Below are positions 15,935 through 23,426 of a stretch of DNA of 27,972 nucleotides, piece by piece. The position numbers were made by a program, and so were the translations under genes. Positions within the stretch are counted from its first letter, which is position 1. Each line of letters begins with the position of its first letter. The DNA is taken from positions 1 through 27,972 of the forward strand of contig CAZITX010000025.1 in NCBI GenBank assembly GCA_964542305.1. Reading direction: 5' to 3'. Under the pieces are notes generated by a model that ran no database searches, was not told the origin of the DNA, and saw only the letters and a program-made list of their open reading frames with translations. This stretch comes from DMER64 sp964542305. GTDB lineage: Bacteria; Bacteroidota; Bacteroidia; Bacteroidales; UBA932.

Positions 15935-16054
15935 TATTCAACAGTCAGCTTCCCCATCTTATTTCACAGTCAGCTTCCCCATCTTATTTCACAGTCAGCT
16001 TCCGCTTTTATTCCACTGTAAGCTTTCCCTTCTTCCGCCCAAATGGTCCCGTTT
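15935..16054. repeat. Tandem copies of the 3' end of the SOR-like gene
   Basis: Three 25-bp units (15935-15958, 15959-15983, 15984-16008) and one diverged ~40-bp unit (16009-16048) lie directly after the stop of the gene at 16055. Read on the minus strand, the first two in the list end GGGAAGCTGACTGTGAAATA(A), which encodes GKLTVK-stop and repeats the last six codons and stop of the gene. This is a duplication that preserves the terminal peptide and stop. Confidence 0.85.
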
Positions 16055-16396
16055 CTATTTCACGGTTAATTTCCCCTTCTTGCGCCCAAACTGGTTGCAT
16101 TTGGTCTGTACTTCAATTTCAGCACCCTTTTTAAGGCCCGGCAGAGTTATTTCGTATACTTCCGCATCTGCAGAGGATTGGCTTGTGAGTTCTTTGGTTT
16201 CAATTTCCTTTTCATCCACCAAGATGGTTATCTCACTAATGTAATGCTTGACCGTGTCCCGTACCGGATGCAAGATGGTTACGGTAAGTTTTTCGGTTTC
16301 TTTGTCGTATTTGAGGGTCACTTTACGGGCCGGATTTGCGTTCATTGCTACAGGAACCGCTGCCAGCAAGATAATAGCTAAAAGTATCTTTTTCAT
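16055..16396 (-). CDS. Secreted desulfoferrodoxin/SOR-like domain protein
   Basis: 113 aa from ATG 16396; a longer frame upstream lacks a signal peptide at its start and is rejected. Signal peptide MKKILLAIILLAAVPVAMNA. The mature domain carries HPVRDTVKHYISEITILVDE and ends EVQTKCNQFGRKKGKLTVK. This resembles the Fe-binding domain of superoxide reductase (HP...HYI...CNxHG), but the final His of CNxHG is replaced (CNQFG), so iron binding and superoxide reduction are doubtful. Exported to the periplasm or beyond. Single gene with its own -7 box. The C terminus sits at a tandem repeat that duplicates its last codons. Confidence 0.6.
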   Translation of the reverse strand: MKKILLAIILLAAVPVAMNANPARKVTLKYDKETEKLTVTILHPVRDTVKHYISEITILVDEKEIETKELTSQSSADAEVYEITLPGLKKGAEIEVQTKCNQFGRKKGKLTVK

Positions 16397-16417
16397 AATG
16401 TAATGTGTTTGGTTATC

Positions 16418-16425
16418 CAAAGTTA
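16418..16425 (-). promoter_or_regulatory. -7 box for the SOR-like gene
   Basis: On the minus strand TAACTTTG, an exact TAnnTTTG match, 21 bp upstream of the ATG at 16396. A clear -33 TTTG at standard spacing is not seen. Confidence 0.4.
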
Positions 16426-16598
16426 AGGAAAAAATCAATGGGATATACTGCTGGAAGTGAGGTGCAACCTTCCCATGCCTTAATTGTGCACACACTTCAT
16501 AACTAACTATATATCTGCTATATAAAAACATCCACTATCTGGCGGCGCGCCAAGTTCCACATCCACACGCAAAATCCCACATCCCGACGCCAAATTTT

Positions 16599-16705
16599 GC
16601 TTCCATCCTCATTTTGTGCGGTTTTTGAGGACAAACCTCCGTTTTTTCCACTTCCATCCTCATTTTGGGCGGTTTTTGAGGATGAACCTCCGGTTTTTGC
16701 CTTTA
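16599..16705. repeat. Two ~51-bp hairpin repeats (CATCCTCA...TGAGGA family)
   Basis: Two units, each starting TTCCATCCTCATTTTG and running through GCGGTTTTTGAGGA to ACCTCCG. Each unit has inverted TCCTCA and TGAGGA arms. The same family occurs four times at 23427-23610. Together with the flanking arrays this explains the otherwise gene-free stretch 16397-17020. Confidence 0.85.
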
Positions 16706-16726
16706 AATAAGCGCTGTAGAATCAAA

Positions 16727-16860
16727 TGGCGCAAATATGCGGGTCTGTGGCGCACCCTTGCGGGTCTGTGGCGCACCAATCTCCATCTGTGGCGCCCCTT
16801 TGCGGATTTGTGGCGCAGTCAATCTCCATTTGTGGCGCAGGTATGCGGGTCTGTGGCGCA
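16727..16860. repeat. 21-bp TGTGGCGCA tandem array, copy A
   Basis: Six TGTGGCGC cores at about 21-bp spacing, joined alternately by TGCGGGTC-type and CAATCTCCAT-type linkers. Open frames here (LWRTLAGLWRT...) are by-products of the 21-bp period and are not called as genes. Confidence 0.88.
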
Positions 16861-16880
16861 GAAGGTTCCACCTACATTTG

Positions 16881-16986
16881 GGCAGCTTGAAGATAACGCG
16901 CCACTTTAAGTTTCTGAAATTTCATATACCTGATTAGCAGCAAATTAAGAATTGGCTGAAAGAAAGTGGCGCACCAGCTTGAAGAT
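16881..16986. repeat. CAGCTTGAAGAT module, copy A
   Basis: GGCAGCTTGAAGAT with CGCGCCACTTT at the left and GTGGCGCACCAGCTTGAAGATG at the right, enclosing AATTTCATATACCTGATTAG. The same arrangement, with AATTTTCATATGCCTGATTA in the middle, is found at 24212-24317. Confidence 0.8.
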
Positions 16987-17020
16987 GCCGCACCGCACCG
17001 CACTGCACCGCATCATAGCG

Positions 17021-17125
17021 AATCTCAGAGATTCTGCGCAAGATTATAGGTGCCAAAACATAGATATCACATTATTAAGCGTTTATAAATAACAAGAATT
17101 TATTTTGCGCAGAATCTCTGAGATT
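17021..17125. repeat. REPIN at the 3' end of the creatininase gene (family 1)
   Basis: Perfect 21-bp REP at 17021-17041 and its exact inverse at 17105-17125 around a 63-bp AT-rich centre. The last base of the right arm is also the last base of the creatininase TAA stop codon. Confidence 0.93.
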
Positions 17126-18003
17126 TAGTGGGCGGTGGCTTCCCGGTAGAAGCGGTTCTGGAGGTGGCGGGTGGTGGTGTCGGCTTTGATCATGCGGATG
17201 ACCCCGGCCAGTTTTTCCGCGCGTTTTTCCATGACGTATTTGCCGAGTTCCGGGTTGGCGTTTTGAGCGTCGCCGGCGTAGTGGTTGGGGTATTTGGCAT
17301 ACCACCAGATGCCGGTGTAGGCTCCGGGCAGCGGCAGGCGATTAAGGTCTTCGCCGGATTCGAAAGTTGCGCGATCAAGATGAACCAGATCGGGGTGAAT
17401 CCAGGCCATCTGGGAGGATTCCACTTCATCGGCATGACCACCGGTGGTGGATTTTCGCATGGCCCTGATTTGGCGGTTGGTCTCGGGATCCAACTCGGCG
17501 TTAAAGAAATAAACGGCATAGTCGCGTTCCGATTCCAGTTGGGTTTGGCAGAAATACTGGATCAGGTTGGTGTTGCCGCCGTGGCCGTTGACCAGCAGGA
17601 TTTTTTTGAAGCCGTTGCGGGATATTTCGCGGCAGGTCTCGTCGAGCAGGCGGAAAAGCAACTCGGGACTGTAAGAAATGGTCCCCGGCTGGTGGCGGGC
17701 CTCAAAGATCTGGCCGGCGTACCAAAAGGGGAAAACCACTGCGTACTCGGTGCGGGCGGCCAACAAAGAAAGTTCGCGGGCAATAAAAACATCTGTGCCG
17801 AGAGGGAGGTGCTGCCCGTGCTTTTCCACCACGCCCATGGGAAGAATGCAAACGCCCTGAGCCCGCTCGGTGGCTTTTACAAAATCTGCCGAGGTGAGTT
17901 CTTCCCAGGATGCGGGAAGGTTCTGCAATGCTGGGAGGTTTTGCGCATTTATGCTTAGTGCGGGCAGGGTAATCAGAAGTAAGGCTAAAAGAATTGTTTT
18001 CAT
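17125..18003 (-). CDS. Secreted creatininase-family amidohydrolase
   Basis: 292 aa with signal peptide MKTILLALLLITLPALSINA. Creatininase-fold metal site: PMGVVEKHGQHLPLGTD (Glu60, His62, Asp71), NGHGGN (139-144) and GGHADEVESS (189-197). The family hydrolyses cyclic or linear amides such as creatinine, formamides of flavin/F420 pathways, or mycofactocin precursors. Substrate cannot be told from sequence, and export to the periplasm is unusual against the cytoplasmic founding members. NLPALQNLPA just after the signal peptide is a small tandem duplication. The stop codon abuts a REPIN. The flavodoxin gene is 101 bp upstream, on the same strand but separated by a repeat array. Confidence 0.88.
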   Translation of the reverse strand: MKTILLALLLITLPALSINAQNLPALQNLPASWEELTSADFVKATERAQGVCILPMGVVEKHGQHLPLGTDVFIARELSLLAARTEYAVVFPFWYAGQIFEARHQPGTISYSPELLFRLLDETCREISRNGFKKILLVNGHGGNTNLIQYFCQTQLESERDYAVYFFNAELDPETNRQIRAMRKSTTGGHADEVESSQMAWIHPDLVHLDRATFESGEDLNRLPLPGAYTGIWWYAKYPNHYAGDAQNANPELGKYVMEKRAEKLAGVIRMIKADTTTRHLQNRFYREATAH

Positions 18004-18044
18004 GATTCAATACATTTTAAATGAAGATGCTTTTAGGTGCCGGG

Positions 18045-18094
18045 GTCTTCTGGCGCAGTCAAGTGGGATCTGTGGCGCATCAAACTCCATTTGG
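18045..18094. repeat. TGTGGCGCA / CAAACTCCATTTG repeat, two units
   Basis: CTGGCGCAGTCAAGTGGGAT followed by CTGTGGCGCATCAAACTCCA and TTTGG; same family as 16727-16860 and 23617-23734. It occupies the gap between the creatininase and flavodoxin genes. Confidence 0.8.
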
Positions 18095-18104
18095 ATGCCG
18101 GTGC

Positions 18105-18680
18105 TTAGCGAATATGTCTTGGGGGTTTCGGTTGCTGTTCCAGGTGTTTTGGGTGCATCTTTGGGGGTGTGTAATTTTCATATACACCACTTGAAATCTG
18201 TTCTGCAAACTTTTTGATGGCTTTGTGACGGATCATGTCCATGTCGCCGGTACGGCCGGTAATGCGTTTAATGATGAAACGTTCCATGAAATTCATCTTC
18301 TTCCAATGGAAAGCTCCACCTAAAAAGGCTGTTCCTTTAGCGATCTTTCGCAGATGTTCCGGGAAAGCTGCTTCCAATTCTGCCTGTTGCTTTTCGGGAG
18401 AGATCTCGGAACCGCAGACATAGAGGTACACAAGCCTTTTTTCCAGTTTGAAAGAAAACGTATCGCAGAATTTACGCATGGATTTGAGGGGTTTGCCGGC
18501 GTACATGGGGACGCCAATCACAAAACGTGAAACGGCTTTGAAGTCGGGGATAAAATCCCAGTTAAATTTTTTAATATCAAGGACTTCAACTTCTTCATCC
18601 AATGTTATTGATTCAGCTATTTCGTTGGCGACAGAAGCTGTCGTCCCGTATTTTGAGGCATAAAAAATGACTGTTCTCAT
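18105..18680 (-). CDS. Flavodoxin-domain protein (HemG-like)
   Basis: 191 aa from ATG 18680, chosen because MRTVIFYASKYGTTASVANE is the flavodoxin start; upstream in-frame codons fall in a repeat. FMN phosphate loop YASKYGTT (7-14), second flavin loop VIGVPMYAGKPLKSMRKFC, and VYLYVCGSE, then a C-terminal part with FHWKKMNFMERFIIKRITGR resembling menaquinone-dependent protoporphyrinogen dehydrogenase (HemG) proteins. Probably cytoplasmic or membrane-associated electron transfer. Whether it acts on protoporphyrinogen is uncertain; no heme genes are near. The tail QPKPPRHIR is polar and may be disordered. Its leader contains a CAAACTCCATTTG repeat. Confidence 0.82.
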   Translation of the reverse strand: MRTVIFYASKYGTTASVANEIAESITLDEEVEVLDIKKFNWDFIPDFKAVSRFVIGVPMYAGKPLKSMRKFCDTFSFKLEKRLVYLYVCGSEISPEKQQAELEAAFPEHLRKIAKGTAFLGGAFHWKKMNFMERFIIKRITGRTGDMDMIRHKAIKKFAEQISSGVYENYTPPKMHPKHLEQQPKPPRHIR

Positions 18681-18692
18681 TTTGTAAAGATA

Positions 18693-18750
18693 CAAATGGA
18701 GTTTGAGTGTGCAAAGAAAAACAAGCTGTGGCTCAGTCAAATTCCATTTG
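18693..18750. repeat. CAAACTCCATTTG inverted pair upstream of the flavodoxin gene
   Basis: CAAATGGAGTTTGA at 18693-18706 and TCAAATTCCATTTG at 18737-18750 are inverse copies with one mismatch. The first copy ends 12 bp before the flavodoxin ATG. Confidence 0.75.
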
Positions 18751-18770
18751 GGGCATAGGGCACGCACTAT

Positions 18771-19982
18771 TTATCGTTCTGCTAACAAGAAGTCGGAAAT
18801 ATGGAGGTGCTGTACCCCTTCTACTGATTCTTTCCAGAAATCGTCCATGGTTACAACGTATTTTGGATACTGATCCCTGACCGATAATAAGGGCTCAAAT
18901 TCTCTTTGTACGGTTGCCTGGCTATCTAGTTTATAAGTTACCTGAATGTAGATTTTATTATCTGGCTTTAGAGCAACAAAATCTATTTCCCGGGTGTCTG
19001 ATTTTCCAACGTATACGGCGTAACCCCTTCTTCTGAGTTCCAAAAACACCAGATTTTCCAATACACCCGGGAGTAGCCTGTCTTTGAAGCCCATGGTAGC
19101 ATACAAAATAGACACATCTCCTAAATAATATTTTTCCTGTGTTTTTAGAATCTCCTTCCTTTTGATATCGTACCTAGGAACACAATACAAGATATATGCT
19201 CCTTCCAGTGCTGATAGGTAGTTATACACTGTGTTTATGTCAATTTTTCGCTGTTGACTTTTAAAATAATCTGCGACATTTTTACCGGAAAACGTGTTCC
19301 CGATATTATCGATGGCGTAATGAATAACCCTTTCCAACAGTTCAATATCTCTTATCTTGTAACGCTGAACGGTATCTCTTAAAATGACCGATGAATAAAT
19401 ATCATATACAATTTTGTACACAATCTCTACAGGGTATTCTCCGGTATGAATGGCAGGAAAGCCGCCTAAACGCAAATAACGGATAAAAGATTGGGCAAGA
19501 GTTGTTTCTTTTTTATTGTAATTGGAACGAAATTGAAGGTATTCCCTGAATGATAACGTATAAACAGGGATTTCAACGTATCGGCCGGCCAAAAATGTAG
19601 CCAGTTCCGATGACAACAGATGAGAGTTGGATCCGGTCAGGTAAATATCCACCTGAAAATCTAACATTAATGAATTAATACATTTTTCCCAATCTTTCAC
19701 TTCCTGTATTTCGTCCAAAAGCAGGTAGTTCTTTTTGTCTTCCTGGATTAAGGACGCAACGTATCCGTAAAGGCTTTCGGCTGTAGTCAGGTTTGCATAA
19801 GCAAAGCTTTCAAAATTGACATAAATAATCTGTGCGGCTTTCACACCCTGCTCCAATAACTTGTCTCGCAACAATAATAGCACGGTAGATTTTCCGCTTC
19901 GACGAATACCTGTGATTATTTTGATGAAAGGTTTGTCAATATAATACCCCAATTGATGTAAATACAAATCCCTTGTGATCAT
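18771..19982 (-). CDS. AAA-type ATPase with DUF4143
   Basis: 403 aa. N-terminal P-loop domain with Walker A GIRRSGKST (25-33) and Walker B YLLLDEIQEV (86-95), then a sensor-like YLTGSNSHLLSSELATFLAG. A C-terminal DUF4143/PD-(D/E)XK-like segment includes VGKSDTREIDFVALKPDNKI, which resembles a nuclease-fold motif (D...ExD...K). The family is widespread and patchily distributed in Bacteroidota; its cellular role is not established, although stress or defence roles have been suggested from its spread. Standalone gene. The leader has a TGGTTATAACCA palindrome and a TATATTTG -7 box. Confidence 0.88.
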   Translation of the reverse strand: MITRDLYLHQLGYYIDKPFIKIITGIRRSGKSTVLLLLRDKLLEQGVKAAQIIYVNFESFAYANLTTAESLYGYVASLIQEDKKNYLLLDEIQEVKDWEKCINSLMLDFQVDIYLTGSNSHLLSSELATFLAGRYVEIPVYTLSFREYLQFRSNYNKKETTLAQSFIRYLRLGGFPAIHTGEYPVEIVYKIVYDIYSSVILRDTVQRYKIRDIELLERVIHYAIDNIGNTFSGKNVADYFKSQQRKIDINTVYNYLSALEGAYILYCVPRYDIKRKEILKTQEKYYLGDVSILYATMGFKDRLLPGVLENLVFLELRRRGYAVYVGKSDTREIDFVALKPDNKIYIQVTYKLDSQATVQREFEPLLSVRDQYPKYVVTMDDFWKESVEGVQHLHISDFLLAER

Positions 19983-20001
19983 GAAGCGATTATAGTTTTT
20001 A

Positions 20002-20021
20002 TGGTTATAACCACAAATATA
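20002..20021 (-). promoter_or_regulatory. Putative promoter/operator of the DUF4143 ATPase gene
   Basis: On the minus strand TATATTTG (20021-20014) fits the -7 box, and the perfect palindrome TGGTTATAACCA (20002-20013) lies directly downstream, where a repressor could bind. TTTTTATGGTTA recurs at 19996-20007 and 20037-20048 as a direct repeat. Confidence 0.4.
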
Positions 20022-20077
20022 ATATATTTTTACTACTTTTTATGGTTACGACTATAATAATGACACTTTTTGGTGCA

Positions 20078-20114
20078 GATCTGTGGGATCTGTGGCGCAG
20101 TCAAACTCCATTTG
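20078..20114. repeat. TGTGGCGCA-CAAACTCCATTTG repeat before a lipoprotein gene
   Basis: GATCTGTGGGATCTGTGGCG then CAGTCAAACTCCATTTG, ending 23 bp before the ATG at 20138. Nearly the same string is found at 18051-18094, and its final part also precedes the flavodoxin gene. Confidence 0.8.
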
Positions 20115-20137
20115 TACATTTTTCGTATATTTACAGT

Positions 20138-20659
20138 ATGAAAACTACTATCACAATTCTTTCACTAACCAGTTTTTTACTTTTGACCTCCTGCAACTAT
20201 TGCCAGATTGAGCCGGAGGAGTATTACAAGGTTGATCAAATCGCTTCCATTACAACGTTGTTCGAAAGCATTTCCCGTCAGCCGGAAGCGGCAGATCAGC
20301 TGATCGCGACGGCGGAGCGGGTGGCCGGATACAGCGATATTGCCCAATTGGCTCCTATTTCGCCTGCCATCTGGAGACAGTTCGGGTATGCCCGGGGCGA
20401 ATGCATCGGTGCCTGTGCAGTAGCCCTGGCGCGCCAGCCCGAGGTGGCAGAAACGCTGATCCAAGTAGCGGTACAATTTTTGGGAGAAGCCGGATCCGAG
20501 GAGATCCCGGACACGGTGAACGCTTACTCAAAAGTGCGTGCACTTCCGTTGCTTTTGGAATCGCTTGCCCGTCAGCCGGAAGCGTTTAACCTTTTCAATC
20601 AGCTGAGTATAACGTTATTAGGAGTAGATTTGGAAGAGGAAGAGGAAGCAGAAGAGTAA
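20138..20659 (+). CDS. Lipoprotein with three RQPE repeats
   Basis: 173 aa from ATG 20138, chosen because it starts the lipoprotein signal MKTTITILSLTSFLLLTSC (lipobox LTSC, Cys19). Upstream in-frame codons lie in a repeat. The mature part holds three helical units centred on RQPE(A/V): about residues 47-51, 99-103 and 145-149, each preceded by a leucine/serine/alanine helix (LFESIS, AVALA, LLLESLA) and followed by an amphipathic helix (such as ETLIQVAVQFLGE). The C terminus is strongly acidic (DLEEEEEAEE). Likely outer-membrane-anchored, periplasmic or surface. I recognise no family. It is co-oriented with the next lipoprotein gene, 44 bp downstream, so the two may form an operon. Confidence 0.75.
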   Translation: MKTTITILSLTSFLLLTSCNYCQIEPEEYYKVDQIASITTLFESISRQPEAADQLIATAERVAGYSDIAQLAPISPAIWRQFGYARGECIGACAVALARQPEVAETLIQVAVQFLGEAGSEEIPDTVNAYSKVRALPLLLESLARQPEAFNLFNQLSITLLGVDLEEEEEAEE

Positions 20660-20703
20660 GCAGAACTTAAGGGTACCACAGTATAAACTTCAACTATTTA
20701 GTT

Positions 20704-21180
20704 ATGAGAACCCTCACCTTCACATTTGCCAGCCGCATCGTCCGTATGTTCATGGCTGCGGCAATAGTATTGTTGTTCCAGGGCTGTGATTTTGATTTAG
20801 GAGGAGACAGTTCCCCGGACAAAACCGTAGATGTCAGTGTAAAAATCACACTGACAAACGGAACCACCAAAGATGCCTACCTTATAGTTACAGACCTTTA
20901 CGAACAGAACGGCCCCTCGACCCTGGTCAAACCCGGTGCCTCCAGGATCGTGATGTACGGGATGAATGTATTGAACTCACCCGGGTTTGAACATAAGTTT
21001 GATTTCATGATTCGTGGAGAATCAGAACAGGGAACTGCCATCTATGTTCATACCGTGGATTACAAAAAGTACAGCATATCTGTTGATGATGAGGATCCGA
21101 ACCTGGCTTACTCCAGTATCAATGTCGGGGCTGTCTTTACGGGAAATTCCTTTACCGTCACCGAATCCCAGGGGAGCTAG
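20704..21180 (+). CDS. Small lipoprotein, beta-rich
   Basis: 158 aa. A basic N-region (RTLTFTFASRIVR) is followed by MFMAAAIVLLFQGC, giving a lipobox with Cys28. A start at the internal Met15 or Met17 is also possible. The mature part alternates hydrophobic and polar residues (VDVSVKITLTNGTTKDAYLI, SINVGAVFTGNSFTVTESQG) as in an immunoglobulin-like or jelly-roll beta domain. No catalytic motif or named family is recognised. It follows the RQPE lipoprotein by 44 bp on the same strand, so a shared transcript and surface role are reasonable inferences. Confidence 0.75.
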   Translation: MRTLTFTFASRIVRMFMAAAIVLLFQGCDFDLGGDSSPDKTVDVSVKITLTNGTTKDAYLIVTDLYEQNGPSTLVKPGASRIVMYGMNVLNSPGFEHKFDFMIRGESEQGTAIYVHTVDYKKYSISVDDEDPNLAYSSINVGAVFTGNSFTVTESQGS

Positions 21181-21218
21181 TGCAGGGCACACTTGAGACT
21201 TATTCAGCTAAATAGCAA

Positions 21219-21347
21219 TTAGGGTGCAACGCACACTTCATTCATTTTGCTGATTTTCAATACAATAGCAAAAACAACCCCCCGGGGGTCGAATTTTATA
21301 ACTTTCTGATATTCAATCAAACGCACAATGTGTGCGTTGCACCCTAA
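21219..21347. repeat. 18-bp inverted repeat pair directly before a start codon
   Basis: TTAGGGTGCAACGCACAC at 21219-21236 and its exact reverse complement at 21330-21347, with a 93-bp centre containing CCCCCCGGGGG. The right arm ends three bases before the ATG at 21351. REPIN-like in form but unrelated in sequence to family 1. Confidence 0.9.
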
Positions 21348-21350
21348 ATT

Positions 21351-23129
21351 ATGACATTTCAAATCCTGATAGTTTTAGATCAAATCACTCCCAAAATCTG
21401 GCGGAGGGTGTTTGTCCATGAAGATACGTTGCTGTTTGATTTTCATATTATTATTCAAATAGCTATGGGCTGGGAGAACTGCCATTTGCATCAGTTCATT
21501 AGCGACGGAAAGTATTATTCGGAACGCATGGATAACGACAATTTCTGGGACGATGCGCTTAACGTTGATTATACGGGAATGACTATTGGCGATCTGCTTA
21601 AGAATAAGGGAGATCAGATCATTTATGAGTACGACTTCGGGGATTCCTGGATACACACCCTCACACTGGAAGCAATACACAACTCGGCAAATACTTCAAC
21701 ACAAGTTCCTTCGTGCATTGCCGGTCAGATGGCCTGTCCCCGTGAAGATTCAGGGGGGCCGTTTCTTTACAAACCTCGCGGGGGTAAGGGAAAGACGGCC
21801 ATTGATCTGGATGCCATAAATTCCCTTTTGAGCGAATATGATTACGGATTTGAAGGCATATTTGAGGACGGATTTGAAGACGCATCTGAAGACGCATCTG
21901 AAGAGGAGGAAGTAGATGTCGTAAATAGCAAAGAAACATACAAAGACATTTTGTTCCTTACCAAGACCAAGGAGCAGATCATCTTTGCCGCACGAAGTTT
22001 TGGTTTGAAGATCAAAACCTCGGCCAACAAAGAAAACTGCGCGGCTTTTATTGAGAAGGAACTCCAACAGGATCCATCTCTGCTCCGGAAAGCCCTCTCC
22101 TATAATGAATTAAAAACGCTTTACATTTTTTTCAAAGACTCCGGCTCCAACTCAGACTCCGGCTCCAACTCAGACTCCGGCTCCAACTCAGACTCCGGCT
22201 CCGACTCGGCAAATCCCCGGCTCCCCGAACAAGACGCGTCCGCTGGTTTTTCCATTGAAGATCTGGAAGGCTTACTGCTCACCGGGCTCGTGGGCATTTC
22301 TTTTGACGACAAAGCAGGGATTCCAAAATTTTACCTCCCCAACAACATGAAAGAAACCCTGTTTCCGGAATTGCAACGCTGTATTCAGGACCAGGACATA
22401 AAAAAAGCATACCATATAGAAAATCTTTTTCTTGGTATGCTTACACTTTACGGAGCACTCCCGCTCAAGAAACTGGAAGAACTTTTCAATCGTTATTTGC
22501 CGGAAACCCTGTCGCTGCCCGATCTGCTCTCCTATTTAAAAAGCAACAGATTGTGCAGAAAATACAACTTCACCTATTCCGACAACCATATTATGTTCTT
22601 TTATCATTCCAGTATCTTGGATATCAAACCATTGATCGCTGAAATTGAACAAAGAAAAGACCTGGAGTACGCAATATTCAAGGGACCTGAGCTTATAGAG
22701 GCCTCGGAACAGGGTTACTATTATAAAAACTCCTTTTCCCAACGACTCCTCGGGCATCTGGACAAGTTCGATATACCTGATAATGTGCTTTTTATGCATG
22801 AACTCTGGATCAACATCCAGATAGAAACGACTACTCATTCCCTATTTGAATTTCTATCCAAAAGGCTCGTGTTCGATAACTTCCAGGTCCTGCAAGACAC
22901 CGTGAAATTGCTTATGGATTACCAGAACAATATTCCAAGATGGACGCTGAAAGGAAACGTGCCGGTAGCACTTTCCAAAGCCACTAAGCCCGGCGGTTCC
23001 GGCCGGTCCGGTGCTTCCGGCCGACCGGCGCCCTCTCATTACCCGGTTTTCGCACATCAACCGGACCGCAACGATCCCTGTCCCTGCGGAAGCGGCAAAA
23101 AATTCAAACATTGTTGCGGGAACAATTGA
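21351..23129 (+). CDS. pRiA4b ORF-3-like protein with C-terminal SEC-C motif
   Basis: 592 aa. The N-terminal ~150 residues match the plasmid pRiA4b ORF-3-like fold (IWRRVFV, MGWENCHLHQF, YEYDFGDSWIHTLTLE, MACPREDSGGP). An acidic stretch (FEDGFEDASEDASEEEEVD, about 172-190) follows, then a helical middle region. A Ser/Gly/Asn/Asp repeat linker (263-286) is encoded by four 18-bp DNA repeats, and a long helical domain comes after it. The C terminus RNDPCPCGSGKKFKHCC is a zinc-binding SEC-C motif (Cys577, Cys579, Cys588). pRiA4b proteins have no settled function; SEC-C marks nucleic-acid or translocation contacts. It is preceded by an inverted repeat that could hide its ribosome-binding region. 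Confidence 0.88.
   Translation: MTFQILIVLDQITPKIWRRVFVHEDTLLFDFHIIIQIAMGWENCHLHQFISDGKYYSERMDNDNFWDDALNVDYTGMTIGDLLKNKGDQIIYEYDFGDSWIHTLTLEAIHNSANTSTQVPSCIAGQMACPREDSGGPFLYKPRGGKGKTAIDLDAINSLLSEYDYGFEGIFEDGFEDASEDASEEEEVDVVNSKETYKDILFLTKTKEQIIFAARSFGLKIKTSANKENCAAFIEKELQQDPSLLRKALSYNELKTLYIFFKDSGSNSDSGSNSDSGSNSDSGSDSANPRLPEQDASAGFSIEDLEGLLLTGLVGISFDDKAGIPKFYLPNNMKETLFPELQRCIQDQDIKKAYHIENLFLGMLTLYGALPLKKLEELFNRYLPETLSLPDLLSYLKSNRLCRKYNFTYSDNHIMFFYHSSILDIKPLIAEIEQRKDLEYAIFKGPELIEASEQGYYYKNSFSQRLLGHLDKFDIPDNVLFMHELWINIQIETTTHSLFEFLSKRLVFDNFQVLQDTVKLLMDYQNNIPRWTLKGNVPVALSKATKPGGSGRSGASGRPAPSHYPVFAHQPDRNDPCPCGSGKKFKHCCGNN
22137..22213. repeat. 18-bp in-frame tandem repeat ending in GACTCGGCAAA
   Basis: Units GACTCCGGCTCCAACTCA at 22137, 22155 and 22173, plus a variant at 22191-22208 that runs into GACTCGGCAAA (22203-22213). 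Encodes DSGSNS repeats as a flexible linker. Confidence 0.93.
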
Positions 23130-23155
23130 ACGCCCGATGTAGTTTTTTATGGATG

Positions 23156-23262
23156 CTTGCCGAGGCCGGGCCCGGAGCATTGCCGAGTGGGCCTGGAGCA
23201 TTACCGAGTGGGCCTGGAGCATTGCCGAGTGGGCCTGGAGCATTACCGAGTGGGCCTGGAGC
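23156..23262. repeat. 21-bp tandem array after the SEC-C gene
   Basis: A diverged first unit (23156-23178) is followed by four units ATT-G/A-CCGAGTGGGCCTGGAGC at 23179, 23200, 23221 and 23242. G and A alternate strictly at one position, so a 42-bp pair was duplicated. The unit contains the TTGCCGAGT core of the dispersed 11-mer. First part of the gene-free region 23130-23935. Confidence 0.92.
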
Positions 23263-23426
23263 ATTATATAAAGCCCGGGAAGAAACGGGATATTTTTTTC
23301 ATCGGTTGAAATTTTTAATCTGTTTAGTGGAGAAATGGTTTGTGTATATAAAGAGATACAAACTTTCCGAATATCGCTCCAATAAACGATATTAATTAAC
23401 CAACGGAACGAGGTTTGTTCTACTTT

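Noticed and set aside
16397..16531. Longer N terminus for the SOR-like protein
   Set aside because: The added 45 residues precede a perfect signal peptide and cover its -7 box, so they are upstream non-coding sequence.
16616..16909. Open frames reading LWRTLAGLWRT-type repeats
   Set aside because: They come from the 21-bp period of the TGTGGCGCA array, which keeps any frame open; no start context or domain.
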